Part shown: piece by piece, positions 1 through 8,504 of the stretch
Layout: every line of letters starts with the position of its first letter
Position numbering within the stretch: the first letter of the stretch is position 1
Assembly: GCF_005870025.1 (NCBI RefSeq)
Contig: NZ_VATA01000004.1
Location: 124,001 to 188,000, forward strand
Length of the DNA: 64,000 nucleotides
Direction: 5' to 3'
Source of the DNA: Poseidonocella sp. HB161398
Lineage (GTDB): Bacteria; Pseudomonadota; Alphaproteobacteria; Rhodobacterales; Rhodobacteraceae
Translations under genes and position numbers: made by a program
Notes under the pieces: model-generated
What the model saw: only the letters and a program-made list of their open reading frames with translations
Databases searched by the model: none
What the model was told of the DNA's origin: nothing

Positions 1-866
1 ATATTGCCGATCACGCCGGTCGTGGCCGAGGGCGAGACCGAGCCGAAGCGGCCGATCATCACCCAGCCCGCCAGGCCGCAGATCAGCCCCACGAGCATGT
101 AGACCGACATCAGCGTGCGGTGGACATTGACGCCCGCCAGCGCCGCCGCCTCGGGGTCGTCGCCGACCGCGTAGACATGCCGCCCCCAGGCGGTGGAGCG
201 CAGCGCATAGGCCAGCCCCAGCACCAGGACCAGCATCAGCACCACCCCCAGCGTGAAGGTCGCCCCGCCGATCTGGAACTTGGCGCCGAGGAACTGCAGG
301 AAGGCGGCATCGGCCTCGATGTCCTGGGCGCGGATGGTCTCATTCGCGGAATAGAGGTAGTTCGCCGCCAGCACGATCTGCCACATGCCCAGCGTCACGA
401 TGAAGGGCGGCAGCTTGACCTTGGAGACCAGCCAGCCGTTGACCGCGCCGATCGCCGTGCCGCAGGCCAGGCCGCAGACCACCGCGAAGAAGGGCGGGAT
501 CCCGTAGCGGAAGGTGAACTGCCCCATGATGACCGAGCTCAGCACCGCAAGCGCACCGACCGACAGGTCGATCCCCGCGGTCAGGATGATCAGCGACTGC
601 GCCGCGGCCAGCACGCCGACGATCTGCACCTGCTGCAGGATCAGCGTCAGCGCGAAGGGCGAGAAGAACTTGCCCCCCAGAAGCGCCCCGAAAAGGCCGA
701 GCGCCACGATCAGCACGATCAGCGGCACCAGCGCGGGGGTTGAGTGCAAGACGTCGTGAAAGCGCCCGACTAGCCCCTTGCGATGCGGCTCGAAGGCGGC
801 GACATCGCGCGTGGCATCCCGGGCTGCCGCCTCGAAATTCTCGGGCTGCGCGGTATGCGAGGACAT
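1..866 (-). CDS. frcC: Sugar ABC transporter permease, FrcC/RbsC family (3' end missing)
   Basis: Inner-membrane permease of a carbohydrate ABC importer. Reading the minus strand from ATG at 866 gives 288 residues, open to the window edge, so the C-terminus is missing. A hydrophilic leader of about 45 residues precedes several hydrophobic segments. The stretch TAGIDLSVGALAVLSS is the family signature of RbsC/FrcC permeases, and GVNVHRT near the visible end matches the conserved cytoplasmic loop. The start is supported by AGGGAGGG a few bases upstream. It follows the binding-protein gene on the same strand after a 69-nt gap, so the two form an operon whose ATPase gene should lie outside the window. 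The fructose assignment comes from the binding protein and the ROK regulator, and is an inference. Confidence 0.85.
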   Translation of the reverse strand, partial: MSSHTAQPENFEAAARDATRDVAAFEPHRKGLVGRFHDVLHSTPALVPLIVLIVALGLFGALLGGKFFSPFALTLILQQVQIVGVLAAAQSLIILTAGIDLSVGALAVLSSVIMGQFTFRYGIPPFFAVVCGLACGTAIGAVNGWLVSKVKLPPFIVTLGMWQIVLAANYLYSANETIRAQDIEADAAFLQFLGAKFQIGGATFTLGVVLMLVLVLGLAYALRSTAWGRHVYAVGDDPEAAALAGVNVHRTLMSVYMLVGLICGLAGWVMIGRFGSVSPSATTGVIGN

Positions 867-902
867 TCTGGTCCCTCCCTGGACTGCGTGTTCGGACGGG
901 TC

Positions 903-925
903 GGGGCGCCCCTCCCGGGCGCCCC
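903..925 (-). terminator. Intercistronic GC hairpin between binding protein and permease
   Basis: Perfect 9-bp stem (GGGGCGCCC / GGGCGCCCC) with a 5-nt loop, in the gap between the binding-protein stop and the permease start. There is no U-run, so it is better read as an mRNA-stabilising or attenuating hairpin than as a full terminator. Such hairpins often keep binding-protein transcript above permease transcript in ABC operons; that role is inferred here. Confidence 0.55.
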
Positions 926-935
926 CGCGCCGGGG

Positions 936-1955
936 TCAGCCCCAGCAGAGATCCTTGCCGTCGGCGACCGGGATCGACTCCACGCCCTCGGCGGGCTTGT
1001 CGGTCACCAGCGCGACGCCGGTATCGAAGAAGTCCTTGCCCTCGGTGGCGGCGGGCACGGTGCCGTCGCGGGCGAAGGCGGCAATCGCCTCGATCCCCTT
1101 CGAGGCCATCAGCAGCGGGTACTGCTGCGAGGTGGCGCCGATCACCCCGGCCTCGACATTGGCCACGCCCGGGCAGCCGCCATCGACCGAGACGATCAGC
1201 ACGTCATTCTCGCGCCCGACCGATTTCAGCGCCTCGTAGGCGCCAGCCGCGGCCGGCTCGTTGATCGTGTAGACGACATTGACGAAGGGATCGGTGGCCA
1301 GGAGGTTCTCCATCGCCTTGCGGCCGCCCTCCTCGTTGCCCTGGGTGACGTCATGGCCGACGATGCGCGGATCGCTTTCGTCGCCCCATTTCATCGGATC
1401 GCCCAGCTCGATGCCGAACCCCTTGAGGAAGCCCTGGTCGCGCATCACGCCGACCGTCGGCTGCGACACGTCGAGGTCGAGCATCGCGATCTTGGCGTCC
1501 TTGGCGGCGTCTCCCAGCGTCGCCGCCGCCCATTGGCCGATCAGCTCGCCGGCCAGGAAATTGTCGGTGGCAAAGGTCATGTCGGCCGCCTCGATCGGGT
1601 CGAGCGGCGTGTCGAGCGCGATCACCAGGATGCCCGCCGCCCGCGCCTGCTCTACCGCGGGCACGATGGCCGAGGTGCTCGAGGCGGTCAGCAGGATGCC
1701 CTTGGCGCCATTGGCGATGCAGGTCTCGATCGCGTTGACCTGGCTTTCATTGTCGCCGTCGACCTTGCCGGCATAGGCGTTCAGCTCGATCCCCAGCTCC
1801 GCCGCCTTGGCCGCGGCGCCCTCGCGCATCTTCACGAAGAACGGGTTGGTGTCCGTCTTGGTGATGATGCAGGCGCCGACATCGTCGCCGGCCGCATAGG
1901 CGCCGGTCGACAGGCAGGCAAGCAGGATGGCGCTGGTGGCCGTAATCGTCTTCAT
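936..1955 (-). CDS. frcB: Sugar ABC transporter periplasmic binding protein (FrcB-like)
   Basis: Periplasmic substrate-binding subunit (339 aa) of a sugar ABC importer. It starts with a Sec signal peptide ending near GAYA. The mature part has the peripla_BP_4 pattern of ribose/fructose binding proteins: [15 protein letters not shown] at the N-terminal edge of the ligand cleft, ALDTPLDP in the middle, and [10 protein letters not shown] in the second lobe. Start ATG has GGAGG at good spacing. It is first in the operon, with the permease downstream, and is divergent from a ROK regulator. The arrangement ROK-frcB-frcC resembles the fructose cluster of rhizobia and Rhodobacteraceae; substrate is inferred from that resemblance, and another hexose or a pentose is possible. 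Confidence 0.85.
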   Translation of the reverse strand: MKTITATSAILLACLSTGAYAAGDDVGACIITKTDTNPFFVKMREGAAAKAAELGIELNAYAGKVDGDNESQVNAIETCIANGAKGILLTASSTSAIVPAVEQARAAGILVIALDTPLDPIEAADMTFATDNFLAGELIGQWAAATLGDAAKDAKIAMLDLDVSQPTVGVMRDQGFLKGFGIELGDPMKWGDESDPRIVGHDVTQGNEEGGRKAMENLLATDPFVNVVYTINEPAAAGAYEALKSVGRENDVLIVSVDGGCPGVANVEAGVIGATSQQYPLLMASKGIEAIAAFARDGTVPAATEGKDFFDTGVALVTDKPAEGVESIPVADGKDLCWG

Positions 1956-2061
1956 GAATGTTCCTCCCTACGGCAATTCGCAGCGGTCCTCTCCGCTACG
2001 AGTCGCGTGTTCTCCGTCCCGGAGATGTGTTCAGTTACGGATGTTGACGGCGCCCTGTCAA

Positions 2062-2086
2062 TAAGTAAATCCAGTTGATTTATTAA
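2062..2086. promoter_or_regulatory. AT-rich inverted repeat, candidate ROK operator
   Basis: In the divergent region between the binding-protein gene and the ROK gene, TAAATC and GATTTA face each other across CAGTT. Extending to 10-bp arms gives 8 of 10 matching positions. It is the most AT-rich spot of an otherwise GC-rich region. ROK repressors such as Mlc and NagC bind AT-rich palindromes of similar size, so this is a natural operator for the adjacent regulator. It lies 36-60 bases before the ROK start and about 110-130 bases before the transporter start. Confidence 0.5.
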
Positions 2087-2121
2087 TCGGCCGGGGCAAG
2101 AGTAGTGATCGGGAGGATGCG

Positions 2122-3294
2122 ATGGACGGCAACGAGATCAGGGACCTGGGCGCAGGCGCCAACCAGACCGGGGTGCGCGCCCATAACGAGCGGCTGATCC
2201 TGACCCTGATCCAGCGCCATGGCGCGATGGCGGGATCGGACATCGCCAAGCGGACCGAGCTGTCGGCGCAGACCGTGTCGAACATCCTGCGCAAGCTCGA
2301 GACCGAGGGATTCCTGGTCCGCGGCGAGCCGCAGCGCGGCCGCGTCGGCAAGCCCTCGGTGCCGATGGCGCTCGATCCCGACGGGGCGCTCTCCTTCGGG
2401 CTGAAGATCGGGCGGCGCTCGGCCGATCTGGTGGTGATGAACCTGCATGGCCAGGTGCTGGGCCAGAGCCAGCTGACCTACCGCCATCCGATGCCCGCGC
2501 AGATCTTCGGCTATCTCGAAACCGGCATGGCCGGGCTTTCCGCCGCGCTGACCCCGCGCCAGCAGGAGCGGCTCTGCGGCATCGGCATCGCCGCGCCGCT
2601 GGAGATCTGGAGCTGGCCCGAGCCCTTCGCCGCCCCCGGCGACATGGCGGTCTGGAAAGGGCTCGACTTCGCCGAGGAGGTCGCGCGCTTCTCGGCGCTG
2701 CCGCTCTTCACCGTCAATGACGCCACCGCGGCGGCCCGGGCGGAGCATGTCTTCGGCCGCGGCCGGCAGTACCGCGACTACGCGTATTTCTTCCTCGGCT
2801 CCTTCATCGGCGGCGGCATCGTGCTGAATTCCACCGTCATCGAAGGGGCGCAGCGCAATGCCGGGGCGCTTGGCTCGCTGCGGGTCGAGGGGCCGGACGG
2901 GCAGATGCAGAGCCTGCTCGACACCGCCTCGATCTACCTGCTGGAAGCCGCAATCGAGGAGGCGGGCGGCGACACCGCCGCGCTCTGGCGCCAGCCGCAG
3001 GACTGGTCGGGATTCGCCGCCCACCTCGAGCCCTGGATCGCCCGCTCGGCCGCCGCCATTGCCCAGGCCGCCCGCGCCGCCTGCGCCGTCATCGATTTCG
3101 AGGCGGTGCTGATCGACGGCGCGGTGCCGCCCGCGGTGCGCGACGAACTGGCCCAGCGGGTCGCTGCCGAACTGGCCGCGCTCGACATGCGCGGGATCCT
3201 CCCGCCGCGGGTGGCGCCGGGCTCGGTCGGGTTCAATGCCCGCGTCATGGGCGCGGCCTCGGCGCCGATCCATGCGCAGTTCCTGATGACCTGA
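2122..3294 (+). CDS. ROK family transcriptional regulator
   Basis: 390-residue regulator of the ROK (repressor, ORF, kinase) family. An N-terminal winged helix covers about residues 20-75 (SDIAKRTELSAQTVSNIL), followed by the actin-like ROK fold with the phosphate-binding motif FLGSFIGGGIVLN near residues 228-240. The CxCGxxGC zinc cluster of classical ROK proteins is absent: the equivalent region reads GSLRVEGPDGQMQS. Start ATG follows GGGAGG. It is divergent from the sugar importer and probably represses it in the absence of its sugar ligand. A role as fructose regulator is inferred from context only. Confidence 0.85.
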   Translation: MDGNEIRDLGAGANQTGVRAHNERLILTLIQRHGAMAGSDIAKRTELSAQTVSNILRKLETEGFLVRGEPQRGRVGKPSVPMALDPDGALSFGLKIGRRSADLVVMNLHGQVLGQSQLTYRHPMPAQIFGYLETGMAGLSAALTPRQQERLCGIGIAAPLEIWSWPEPFAAPGDMAVWKGLDFAEEVARFSALPLFTVNDATAAARAEHVFGRGRQYRDYAYFFLGSFIGGGIVLNSTVIEGAQRNAGALGSLRVEGPDGQMQSLLDTASIYLLEAAIEEAGGDTAALWRQPQDWSGFAAHLEPWIARSAAAIAQAARAACAVIDFEAVLIDGAVPPAVRDELAQRVAAELAALDMRGILPPRVAPGSVGFNARVMGAASAPIHAQFLMT

Positions 3295-3333
3295 CCCCTT
3301 GCGCGCCCTGCCCGCTTGCGGCACCACCCGGCC

Positions 3334-4035
3334 ATGACCGCCCATCGCTTCGATCTGGCGGGCGCGCCGCTCGAGGCGCGGCCCGCAGGCACGCTCCACT
3401 GGCCCGCCGAGCGGCTGCTCTGCGTCTCGGACCTGCATCTGGGCAAGGCGGAGCGGATCGCGCGCCGGGGCGGCGCGATGCTGCCGCCCTACGAGACGCT
3501 CGACACGCTGCACCGGCTCTCGGCCGAGATCGCCGCGACGGATCCGGCGGTGGTCGTGGCGCTCGGCGACAGTTTCGACGATCTCGCGGCGGCCGGGCAT
3601 CTGCCCGGGGAGGCGCGCGGGCTGCTGATGGCGATGGCGGCCGGGCGGCGCTGGATCTGGATCGAGGGCAATCACGACGCGGGCCCGGTCGACCTGCCGG
3701 GCAGCCATCTGGCCGAGCTCGCCCTCGGCCCGCTTCTCTTCCGCCATATCGCAAGGCCCGGCGCGGCGCCCGGCGAGATCTCGGGGCACTACCACCCCAA
3801 GGCGCGGCTCGGCGGGCAGCGGCGCTCCTGCTTCCTGATCGACGCGGCCCGGGCGATCCTGCCGGCCTTCGGCACCTATACCGGCGGGCTCGACTGCCTC
3901 GACCCGGCCTTCGCCCCGCTGATGGGCCCCGGGGCGCTGGCGGTGCTGACCGGGCGGCGCGCCCTGCCCGTGCCGCTCCAGCGGCAAGATGCCCGCTCCC
4001 CCGGCCGCGGGTCGCGCCGCAGCATGGCGCCATGA
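3334..4035 (+). CDS. pdeM: PdeM-type metallophosphoesterase (ligase-associated DNA damage response)
   Basis: Calcineurin-like phosphoesterase of about 233 residues. The dinuclear-metal motifs are visible in order: CVSDLHLGK (D-x-H), VVALGDSFDD (GDxxD), IEGNHD (GNH[DE]) and SGHYHPK (GHxH). The N-terminal LHWPAERLLCVSDLHLGKAERIA form is typical of PdeM, which in many alphaproteobacteria is encoded with an Lhr-like helicase and an ATP-dependent ligase; neither is seen here. I place the start at ATG 3334 rather than the upstream TTG because it gives the usual N-terminus. Its stop overlaps the next ATG by 4 bp, so it is translationally coupled to the thioesterase. Confidence 0.8.
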   Translation: MTAHRFDLAGAPLEARPAGTLHWPAERLLCVSDLHLGKAERIARRGGAMLPPYETLDTLHRLSAEIAATDPAVVVALGDSFDDLAAAGHLPGEARGLLMAMAAGRRWIWIEGNHDAGPVDLPGSHLAELALGPLLFRHIARPGAAPGEISGHYHPKARLGGQRRSCFLIDAARAILPAFGTYTGGLDCLDPAFAPLMGPGALAVLTGRRALPVPLQRQDARSPGRGSRRSMAP

Positions 4036-4460
4036 GCCAGTCCCCGATCCCGCCCCGAATCGCCCGGAACTTCGCCCGCCAGGGCCTGATGCAGACGCTG
4101 GGCGCCGTGCTCGAGGAGGTCTCCCCGGGGCGCTGCGTCCTATCGGTGCCGATCACCCCCGCCGTGTCGCAGCAGCAGGGCTTCGCCCATGCCGGGCTGG
4201 GCTTCTCGGTCGGCGACAGCGCGGCGGGCTATGCCGCGCTCACGCTGATGCCCGAAGAGGCCGATGTCGTCTCGGTCGAGGTCAAGATGAACATGCTGCG
4301 CCCGATGGTCGGCACCCGCCTGATCGCCACCGGCACGGTGCTGCGCGCCGGGCGCCAGATCACCGTGGTGCGCGCCGATATCGAGGCCGAGGATGCCGAG
4401 GGCGCCCGCAAGCTGGTCGGCGCGATCCAGGGAACGATGATGGCGGTCTTTCCCGCATAG
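4032..4460 (+). CDS. PaaI-family hotdog thioesterase
   Basis: 142-residue single hotdog-domain protein of the PaaI/YdiI thioesterase family. The segment QQQGFAHAGLGFSVGDSAAGYAA is the conserved helix and catalytic region, with GDSAAG holding the usual acidic residue, followed by VSVEVKMNMLRP, the family beta-strand pattern. It probably hydrolyses an acyl-CoA in the cytoplasm; the substrate cannot be told. ATG overlaps the preceding stop (ATGA). Its own stop codon lies inside the first of two palindromes downstream. Confidence 0.8.
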   Translation: MSQSPIPPRIARNFARQGLMQTLGAVLEEVSPGRCVLSVPITPAVSQQQGFAHAGLGFSVGDSAAGYAALTLMPEEADVVSVEVKMNMLRPMVGTRLIATGTVLRAGRQITVVRADIEAEDAEGARKLVGAIQGTMMAVFPA

Positions 4461-4493
4461 CGGGTATTTCCCTCCGTTTTCCCGCATAGCGGG
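4452..4493. repeat. Two copies of a 13-bp palindrome CCCGCATAGCGGG
   Basis: Identical palindromes occupy 4452-4464 and 4481-4493, with starts 29 bp apart. Each has 5-bp GC arms around ATA, and the flanking T's and A's extend the second copy to TTCCCGCATAGCGGGAA. They sit between the thioesterase stop and the next gene at 4560, just upstream of an AT-rich stretch that could be its promoter. Two equal sites at near helical spacing suggest a dimeric repressor (an Xre-type HTH would fit), but no cognate regulator is adjacent. Confidence 0.55.
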
Positions 4494-4559
4494 AATACGA
4501 CCCTTGTTTACCATACGTAAATTTTCTACCCTCGCTGCCATCCGGGACAGGGGGGTCAC

Positions 4560-5207
4560 ATGCGTTCGCCTGATCTGCGTCCGCTCTGGGTTGCTGCCAG
4601 CATCGTCGCGGCCTTCGCCGCGCTCTTCCTTTTCGTGCGGATCGAGGCGCGCAACGCCCCCGGCCCGTTCGAGCTCGACCCCGCGCGGACGATCGAGGAT
4701 TACAGCGCCGATTACGAGCGCGCCCGCTTCGCCTTCTCGATCTGGACGCTGTCGGAGACACGGCGGGTCTATGACTGGAACAGCCGCGCCTCGCAGTACC
4801 TTTTCTGGGTCTCGATGCTGGTCTCGGTCAGCGGCGTCGCCTTCGCCTTCTGGCAGTTCTCGCAGGCCAGCCGCTTCCTGCAGAGGATCGGCGAGCGCGA
4901 CGAGGTCGAATTCCGCAACCAGATGGTCAGCATCTCGGTCAAGACCGGGTCGATGGCGACGCTGGTGCTGGTGATCTCCATCGCCTACCTGCTGATCTAC
5001 GTGCAGTTCGTCTACGAGGTGAAGCCCGGCCCGCAGGTGCTGGTCGAGGTGCCCGCGCCGCATCTCGAAGCGACGAGCCGCGACGCGGTGGAAAGTGCCG
5101 CGAGCAATCCGGACCTGGCGGTCATCGGCCCGCCCGAAGAGCCCGGGGCACCGGCCGCGGACGGCGGCGTGACCTTCCGGACCGTTCCCGGGGGCGAGGC
5201 GCCATGA
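4560..5207 (+). CDS. Membrane protein of unknown function
   Basis: 215 residues with three hydrophobic segments: about 8-25 (WVAASIVAAFAALFLFV), 81-100 (YLFWVSMLVSVSGVAFAFW) and 139-160 (MATLVLVISIAYLLIYVQFV). A soluble, probably periplasmic, proline-rich tail follows the last segment. The loop between segments two and three is charged. I do not recognise the family. Its TGA overlaps the ATG of the next gene, which encodes a secreted DUF1036 protein, so the two are likely co-expressed and may work together at the membrane. The pair of 13-bp palindromes lies just upstream. Confidence 0.65.
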   Translation: MRSPDLRPLWVAASIVAAFAALFLFVRIEARNAPGPFELDPARTIEDYSADYERARFAFSIWTLSETRRVYDWNSRASQYLFWVSMLVSVSGVAFAFWQFSQASRFLQRIGERDEVEFRNQMVSISVKTGSMATLVLVISIAYLLIYVQFVYEVKPGPQVLVEVPAPHLEATSRDAVESAASNPDLAVIGPPEEPGAPAADGGVTFRTVPGGEAP

Positions 5208-5728
5208 TCCTCCGCAGCCTCCTTCTCGCCTGCGCCCTCGCGGCGGCGGCACTGCCGGTCCAGGCCGCCAGCAACCGGGCGAGCCCGTCGCAGGTCGGCG
5301 GCGGCGACCGCGGCGGCGGCACCTCGCCCGACAGCGGCACGGCGACGGGCAGCGGCACGCGCGAGATGAGGGAAGATGGCGGCGACGCCGGGCCCGACAG
5401 CACCGCCCGGCCCGAGGCCTGGTCGCTCTGCAACTACAGCAGCGAGTCCGCGCTCGACGCCGTCATCGCCTGGCAGCGCGACGGCAGCTGGCAGAGCTCG
5501 GGCTGGCAGCGCATCCGCCGCTCGGACTGCCTGCGGATCTCGGGCCTGCCGGGGCGCTATGTCTATTTCTATGCCAGCGGCGGCGGCCGCGCCTGGGGCG
5601 GCGACCAGAGCCTCTGCCTGTCGCAGGACGGCACGCAGATCCCGCGTGCCGCGCCCTGCCCGGCGGGCAGCCGCAGCGTGCCCTTCCAGCGGGTGCTGCT
5701 GCTGGTGCCGCAGACGCTGCTGCGCTAG
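5204..5728 (+). CDS. Secreted DUF1036-like protein
   Basis: 174 residues with a clear signal peptide (ILRSLLLACALAAAALPVQA) and a Gly/Ser/Thr-rich linker to about residue 65. The C-terminal part, LCNYSSESALDAVIAW through YVYFYASGGG to GGDQSLCLSQDG, follows the DUF1036 pattern of a leading VCN motif, a GW pair and a paired-cysteine tail (cysteines at LCN, SDC, SLC, PC). Function of the domain is unknown. It is translationally coupled to the upstream membrane protein by an ATGA overlap. Confidence 0.65.
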   Translation: MILRSLLLACALAAAALPVQAASNRASPSQVGGGDRGGGTSPDSGTATGSGTREMREDGGDAGPDSTARPEAWSLCNYSSESALDAVIAWQRDGSWQSSGWQRIRRSDCLRISGLPGRYVYFYASGGGRAWGGDQSLCLSQDGTQIPRAAPCPAGSRSVPFQRVLLLVPQTLLR

Positions 5729-5734
5729 CCGCGC

Positions 5735-6637
5735 TCAGACCGTCAGCACGTCCGGCACGGGCAGGCCGTTGGCCTGGCAGGTCGCCGTCACGGTATTGGC
5801 CAGCAGGCAGGCGATGGTCATCGGACCCACCCCGCCCGGCACCGGCGTGATCGCGCCCGCGACCTCGGCCGCCTCGTCATAGGCGACATCGCCGACCAGA
5901 CGGGTCTTGCCCTCGCCCTTCTCGGGCGCGTCGATGCGGTTGATGCCGACATCGATCACCGTCGCGCCGGGCTTGATCCAGTCGCCCTTGACCATCTCGG
6001 GACGGCCGACCGCGGCGACGACGATATCGGCATTGCGCACCACCGCGGGCAGGTCCCTGGTGCGCGAATGCGCCACCGTCACCGTCGCCGAGGCATTGGT
6101 CAGCAGCTGCGCCATCGGCTTGCCGACGATGGTCGAGCGGCCGATCACCACCGCGTTCAGCCCCGAGAGATCGCCGAGCCGGTCCTTCAGCAGCATCATG
6201 CAGCCCAGGGGCGTGCAGGGCACCAGCGCCGGGATGCCCGCGACCAGGCGGCCGACATTCTGCGGATGGAAGCCATCGACGTCCTTCGCCGCCGAGATCG
6301 TCTCGATCACTTCCTGCTGGTCGAGCCCCTTCGGCAGCGGGAACTGCACCAGGATGCCGTTCACCGCGCGGTCGGCATTGAGCGTGCGCACCAGCGAGAT
6401 CAGCTCGCCCTGGCTGACATCGGCCGGCAGGCGGTGGGCATAGGAGTTCATCCCGACCTCGACGGTCATCTTCTCCTTGGAGCGGACATAGACCTGGCTC
6501 GCGGGGTCCTCGCCCACCAGCACCACGGCCAGGCCGGGAACCAGCCCGTGCTCGGCCTTCAGCCGCGCCACCTCTTCCGCCACCTGCGCCCGCAGCCCTG
6601 CCGCGAATGCCTTGCCGTCGATCCGTTCCGCTACCAT
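5735..6637 (-). CDS. folD: Bifunctional methylenetetrahydrofolate dehydrogenase/cyclohydrolase
   Basis: FolD (300 aa) interconverts 5,10-methylene-, methenyl- and 10-formyl-tetrahydrofolate with NADP+, supplying one-carbon units. Signatures: [17 protein letters not shown] with the catalytic lysine, [12 protein letters not shown], the NADP-binding [17 protein letters not shown], and the C-terminal [11 protein letters not shown] start at ATG 6637 ([11 protein letters not shown]), the normal N-terminus, rather than the longer upstream reading. It lies head to tail behind the chorismate mutase with a 22-nt gap and convergent with the DUF1036 gene. Confidence 0.95.
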   Translation of the reverse strand: MVAERIDGKAFAAGLRAQVAEEVARLKAEHGLVPGLAVVLVGEDPASQVYVRSKEKMTVEVGMNSYAHRLPADVSQGELISLVRTLNADRAVNGILVQFPLPKGLDQQEVIETISAAKDVDGFHPQNVGRLVAGIPALVPCTPLGCMMLLKDRLGDLSGLNAVVIGRSTIVGKPMAQLLTNASATVTVAHSRTRDLPAVVRNADIVVAAVGRPEMVKGDWIKPGATVIDVGINRIDAPEKGEGKTRLVGDVAYDEAAEVAGAITPVPGGVGPMTIACLLANTVTATCQANGLPVPDVLTV

Positions 6638-6659
6638 GTCGGAGCTCTCCGTTGCCGTC

Positions 6660-6998
6660 TCACGCCTCGCCTGCGGAGGGACGCGCAACTGCCGGAGGCT
6701 CCGGCGCATCCGCGGCGGAGGTCCCGGCATCGCCATGGCCCAGCTCCGCCTGTTCCCGCGCGATAGACCATTCGATCAGGCTGCGCCAGAGCGATGCCGC
6801 CAGATCCGGGTCGAAGCCGCGCGCCAGCGCCGAGGCGCGGACATTGGCGATGACCTGGGCGACGCGGGACTCGATGCGCGCGGGCAGCCCCTCGGCCGGT
6901 TTCAGCTCGATGGCCCGGTCGATGCAATCCTGCCGCAGCCGCAGCATCTCGATCAGGCGCCGGTCCAGCGCATCGATTGTCATGCGCAGTTCGGCCAT
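6660..6998 (-). CDS. Chorismate mutase
   Basis: AroQ-type chorismate mutase (112 aa from ATG 6998), which converts chorismate to prephenate for phenylalanine and tyrosine. The all-helical domain begins with [19 protein letters not shown], where the arginine and the following lysine/arginines fit the active-site pattern, and continues with [15 protein letters not shown]. The last 25 residues are an Ala/Pro-rich tail beyond the domain. A GTG at 7055 would add 19 residues, but MAELR is the usual start. It is probably co-transcribed with folD. Confidence 0.85.
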   Translation of the reverse strand: MAELRMTIDALDRRLIEMLRLRQDCIDRAIELKPAEGLPARIESRVAQVIANVRASALARGFDPDLAASLWRSLIEWSIAREQAELGHGDAGTSAADAPEPPAVARPSAGEA

Positions 6999-7094
6999 GG
7001 ACTCACATTCGGATGGCGCTTTCACGGCGTCTCCCCACAACGCTACAAGATTCACCGCGCAAGAATGGCGGCCCCGGCAGCGATCTTCAAGGCG

Positions 7095-7706
7095 TCAGCG
7101 CGACACGCCCCTGGCCTCGGACAGATGCGGCCAGGCGGGCTGGTCGGGCACATGCAGCCGCAGCTCCTGGCCGAGCTCCAGCACGCCCTCGCGCTCCACC
7201 CAGGCGGTGACGCCGCGCCGGTTCGCCGCCGCTTTGCGGAAGCTCGCGGCCAGCCTGTCGCGCCCGGTGGCCGCGCGGATCACCGGATCGGGCAGATGGC
7301 AGGGCCGGTTCTGCATGTCGATGACCAGCGTCGCGCCGTCGGGCCCCTGCAGGCGGCTCGAGGGCGGCAGCAGCGACAGATGCGGCAGCCCCGCCAGGCA
7401 GAGCGTCGCGCCGATCCAGGCGGGCTCCAGCCGCTCCAGCCCCAGCACGGCCGCGGTTTCGGCCAGCTCCTCCTCCGACACGACCGAAAGCTGGCGGACG
7501 TTGCGGATCGGCGTGCCGCGGCGATGCTGGGCGCTGACCCGGCTGCAGGCGGGACGCAGCGCGCCGCCATGGCTCTCGCCCTCGAGCCCGTCGAAGCCGA
7601 GCGCCAGCCGCTCCGCAGGCGACGAGGCCAGCGATCCGTCGCGGTCGCCGACCCGGCCGATCCAGGCGATCCGGGCGGCGAAGCCGGTCGGTTTCAGCGC
7701 GGGCAC
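7095..7706 (-). CDS. MOSC domain-containing protein
   Basis: 203-residue MOSC-domain protein. The family occurs at the C-terminus of molybdenum cofactor sulfurases and in stand-alone proteins that handle sulfur or molybdopterin adducts. HGGALRPACSRVS near the N-terminus, RNVRQLSVVSEEELA in the middle, and the conserved cysteine segment VIDMQNRPCHLPDPVI are present. Start GTG at 7706 has GGAGG inside the end of the upstream gene; only 3 nt separate the two genes, so they are coupled. Exact substrate is unknown. Confidence 0.8.
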   Translation of the reverse strand: MPALKPTGFAARIAWIGRVGDRDGSLASSPAERLALGFDGLEGESHGGALRPACSRVSAQHRRGTPIRNVRQLSVVSEEELAETAAVLGLERLEPAWIGATLCLAGLPHLSLLPPSSRLQGPDGATLVIDMQNRPCHLPDPVIRAATGRDRLAASFRKAAANRRGVTAWVEREGVLELGQELRLHVPDQPAWPHLSEARGVSR

Positions 7707-7709
7707 CGC

Positions 7710-8504
7710 TCAGGCCTCCGGCACGCGCAGGGTGAAGAAGATCCGCCGGAACGGGAACAGCACCGCGCCATCCGCCCGCCGCGGGTAATGCGCGTCGAGC
7801 GCGCCGTCGTACGCCCCGAGGAAGCCGGCGGCGTCCTCCGGGCCGAGCCGGTCGAGCACCCGCCGCCCGGCCGTCGACTCGGTGAAGCGGCGCACCGGAT
7901 GGGCGGCTGCGTCGGGCGGCAGCAGCTGGGCATAGGTGGTTTCCCACAGGCTCGCCTCGCCCAGCCCGTCGAGGATGCGGTCATAGCCCGCGAGGTCGCG
8001 GACATCGTCGCGCCAGCCCGACCAGTCGAAGAGCTGCGGATAGAGCGCGCCCGAGATCTCGCGCAGGAGCCGGTGGGAGGGCGCCTCCTGCTGGAAGGGC
8101 GCCTGCACCGCCAGCATGCCGCCCGGCGCCAGCATCCCCGCCAGCCGCGGCAGCAGCGTCTCGTGATCCGGCACCCAGTTCAGCGCGGCGTTGGAGAAGA
8201 TCAGCGCCACCGGCGCCTCGGCGCGCCACTCGGCGATGTCGCCCTGCTCCAGCCGGTGATAAGCGCCGGTCGCCTCGGCTTCCTCGAGCATCGCGGGCGA
8301 GCGGTCGACGCCATGGATCTGCCGGTCCGGAAATCGCTGCGCCAGCGCCGGGCCGACCGCGCCGGAGCCGCAGCCGAGATCGACGACCACCCCGGGCGGC
8401 AGCAGCGCCACCTGTGCGAGCAAGTCGAGCGCCGGGCGCAACCTGAGGCCGCGGAACCGGTGATAGGCCTCGGGATTCCAGTCGCTTTGCGGCGTCACGG
8501 ACAT
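7710..8504 (-). CDS. tam: Trans-aconitate 2-methyltransferase
   Basis: 264-residue SAM-dependent methyltransferase that esterifies trans-aconitate, an inhibitor formed from cis-aconitate. SAM-binding motif I is VVVDLGCGSGAVG, followed by the acidic HGVDRSPAML, and IFSNAALNWVPDHE is the characteristic Tam motif IV region. The C-terminal QLLPPDAAAHPVRRFTESTAGRR stretch also fits Tam rather than generic methyltransferases. Start has AAGGAG at 7-nt spacing. First gene of the tam-MOSC pair. Confidence 0.9.
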   Translation of the reverse strand: MSVTPQSDWNPEAYHRFRGLRLRPALDLLAQVALLPPGVVVDLGCGSGAVGPALAQRFPDRQIHGVDRSPAMLEEAEATGAYHRLEQGDIAEWRAEAPVALIFSNAALNWVPDHETLLPRLAGMLAPGGMLAVQAPFQQEAPSHRLLREISGALYPQLFDWSGWRDDVRDLAGYDRILDGLGEASLWETTYAQLLPPDAAAHPVRRFTESTAGRRVLDRLGPEDAAGFLGAYDGALDAHYPRRADGAVLFPFRRIFFTLRVPEA

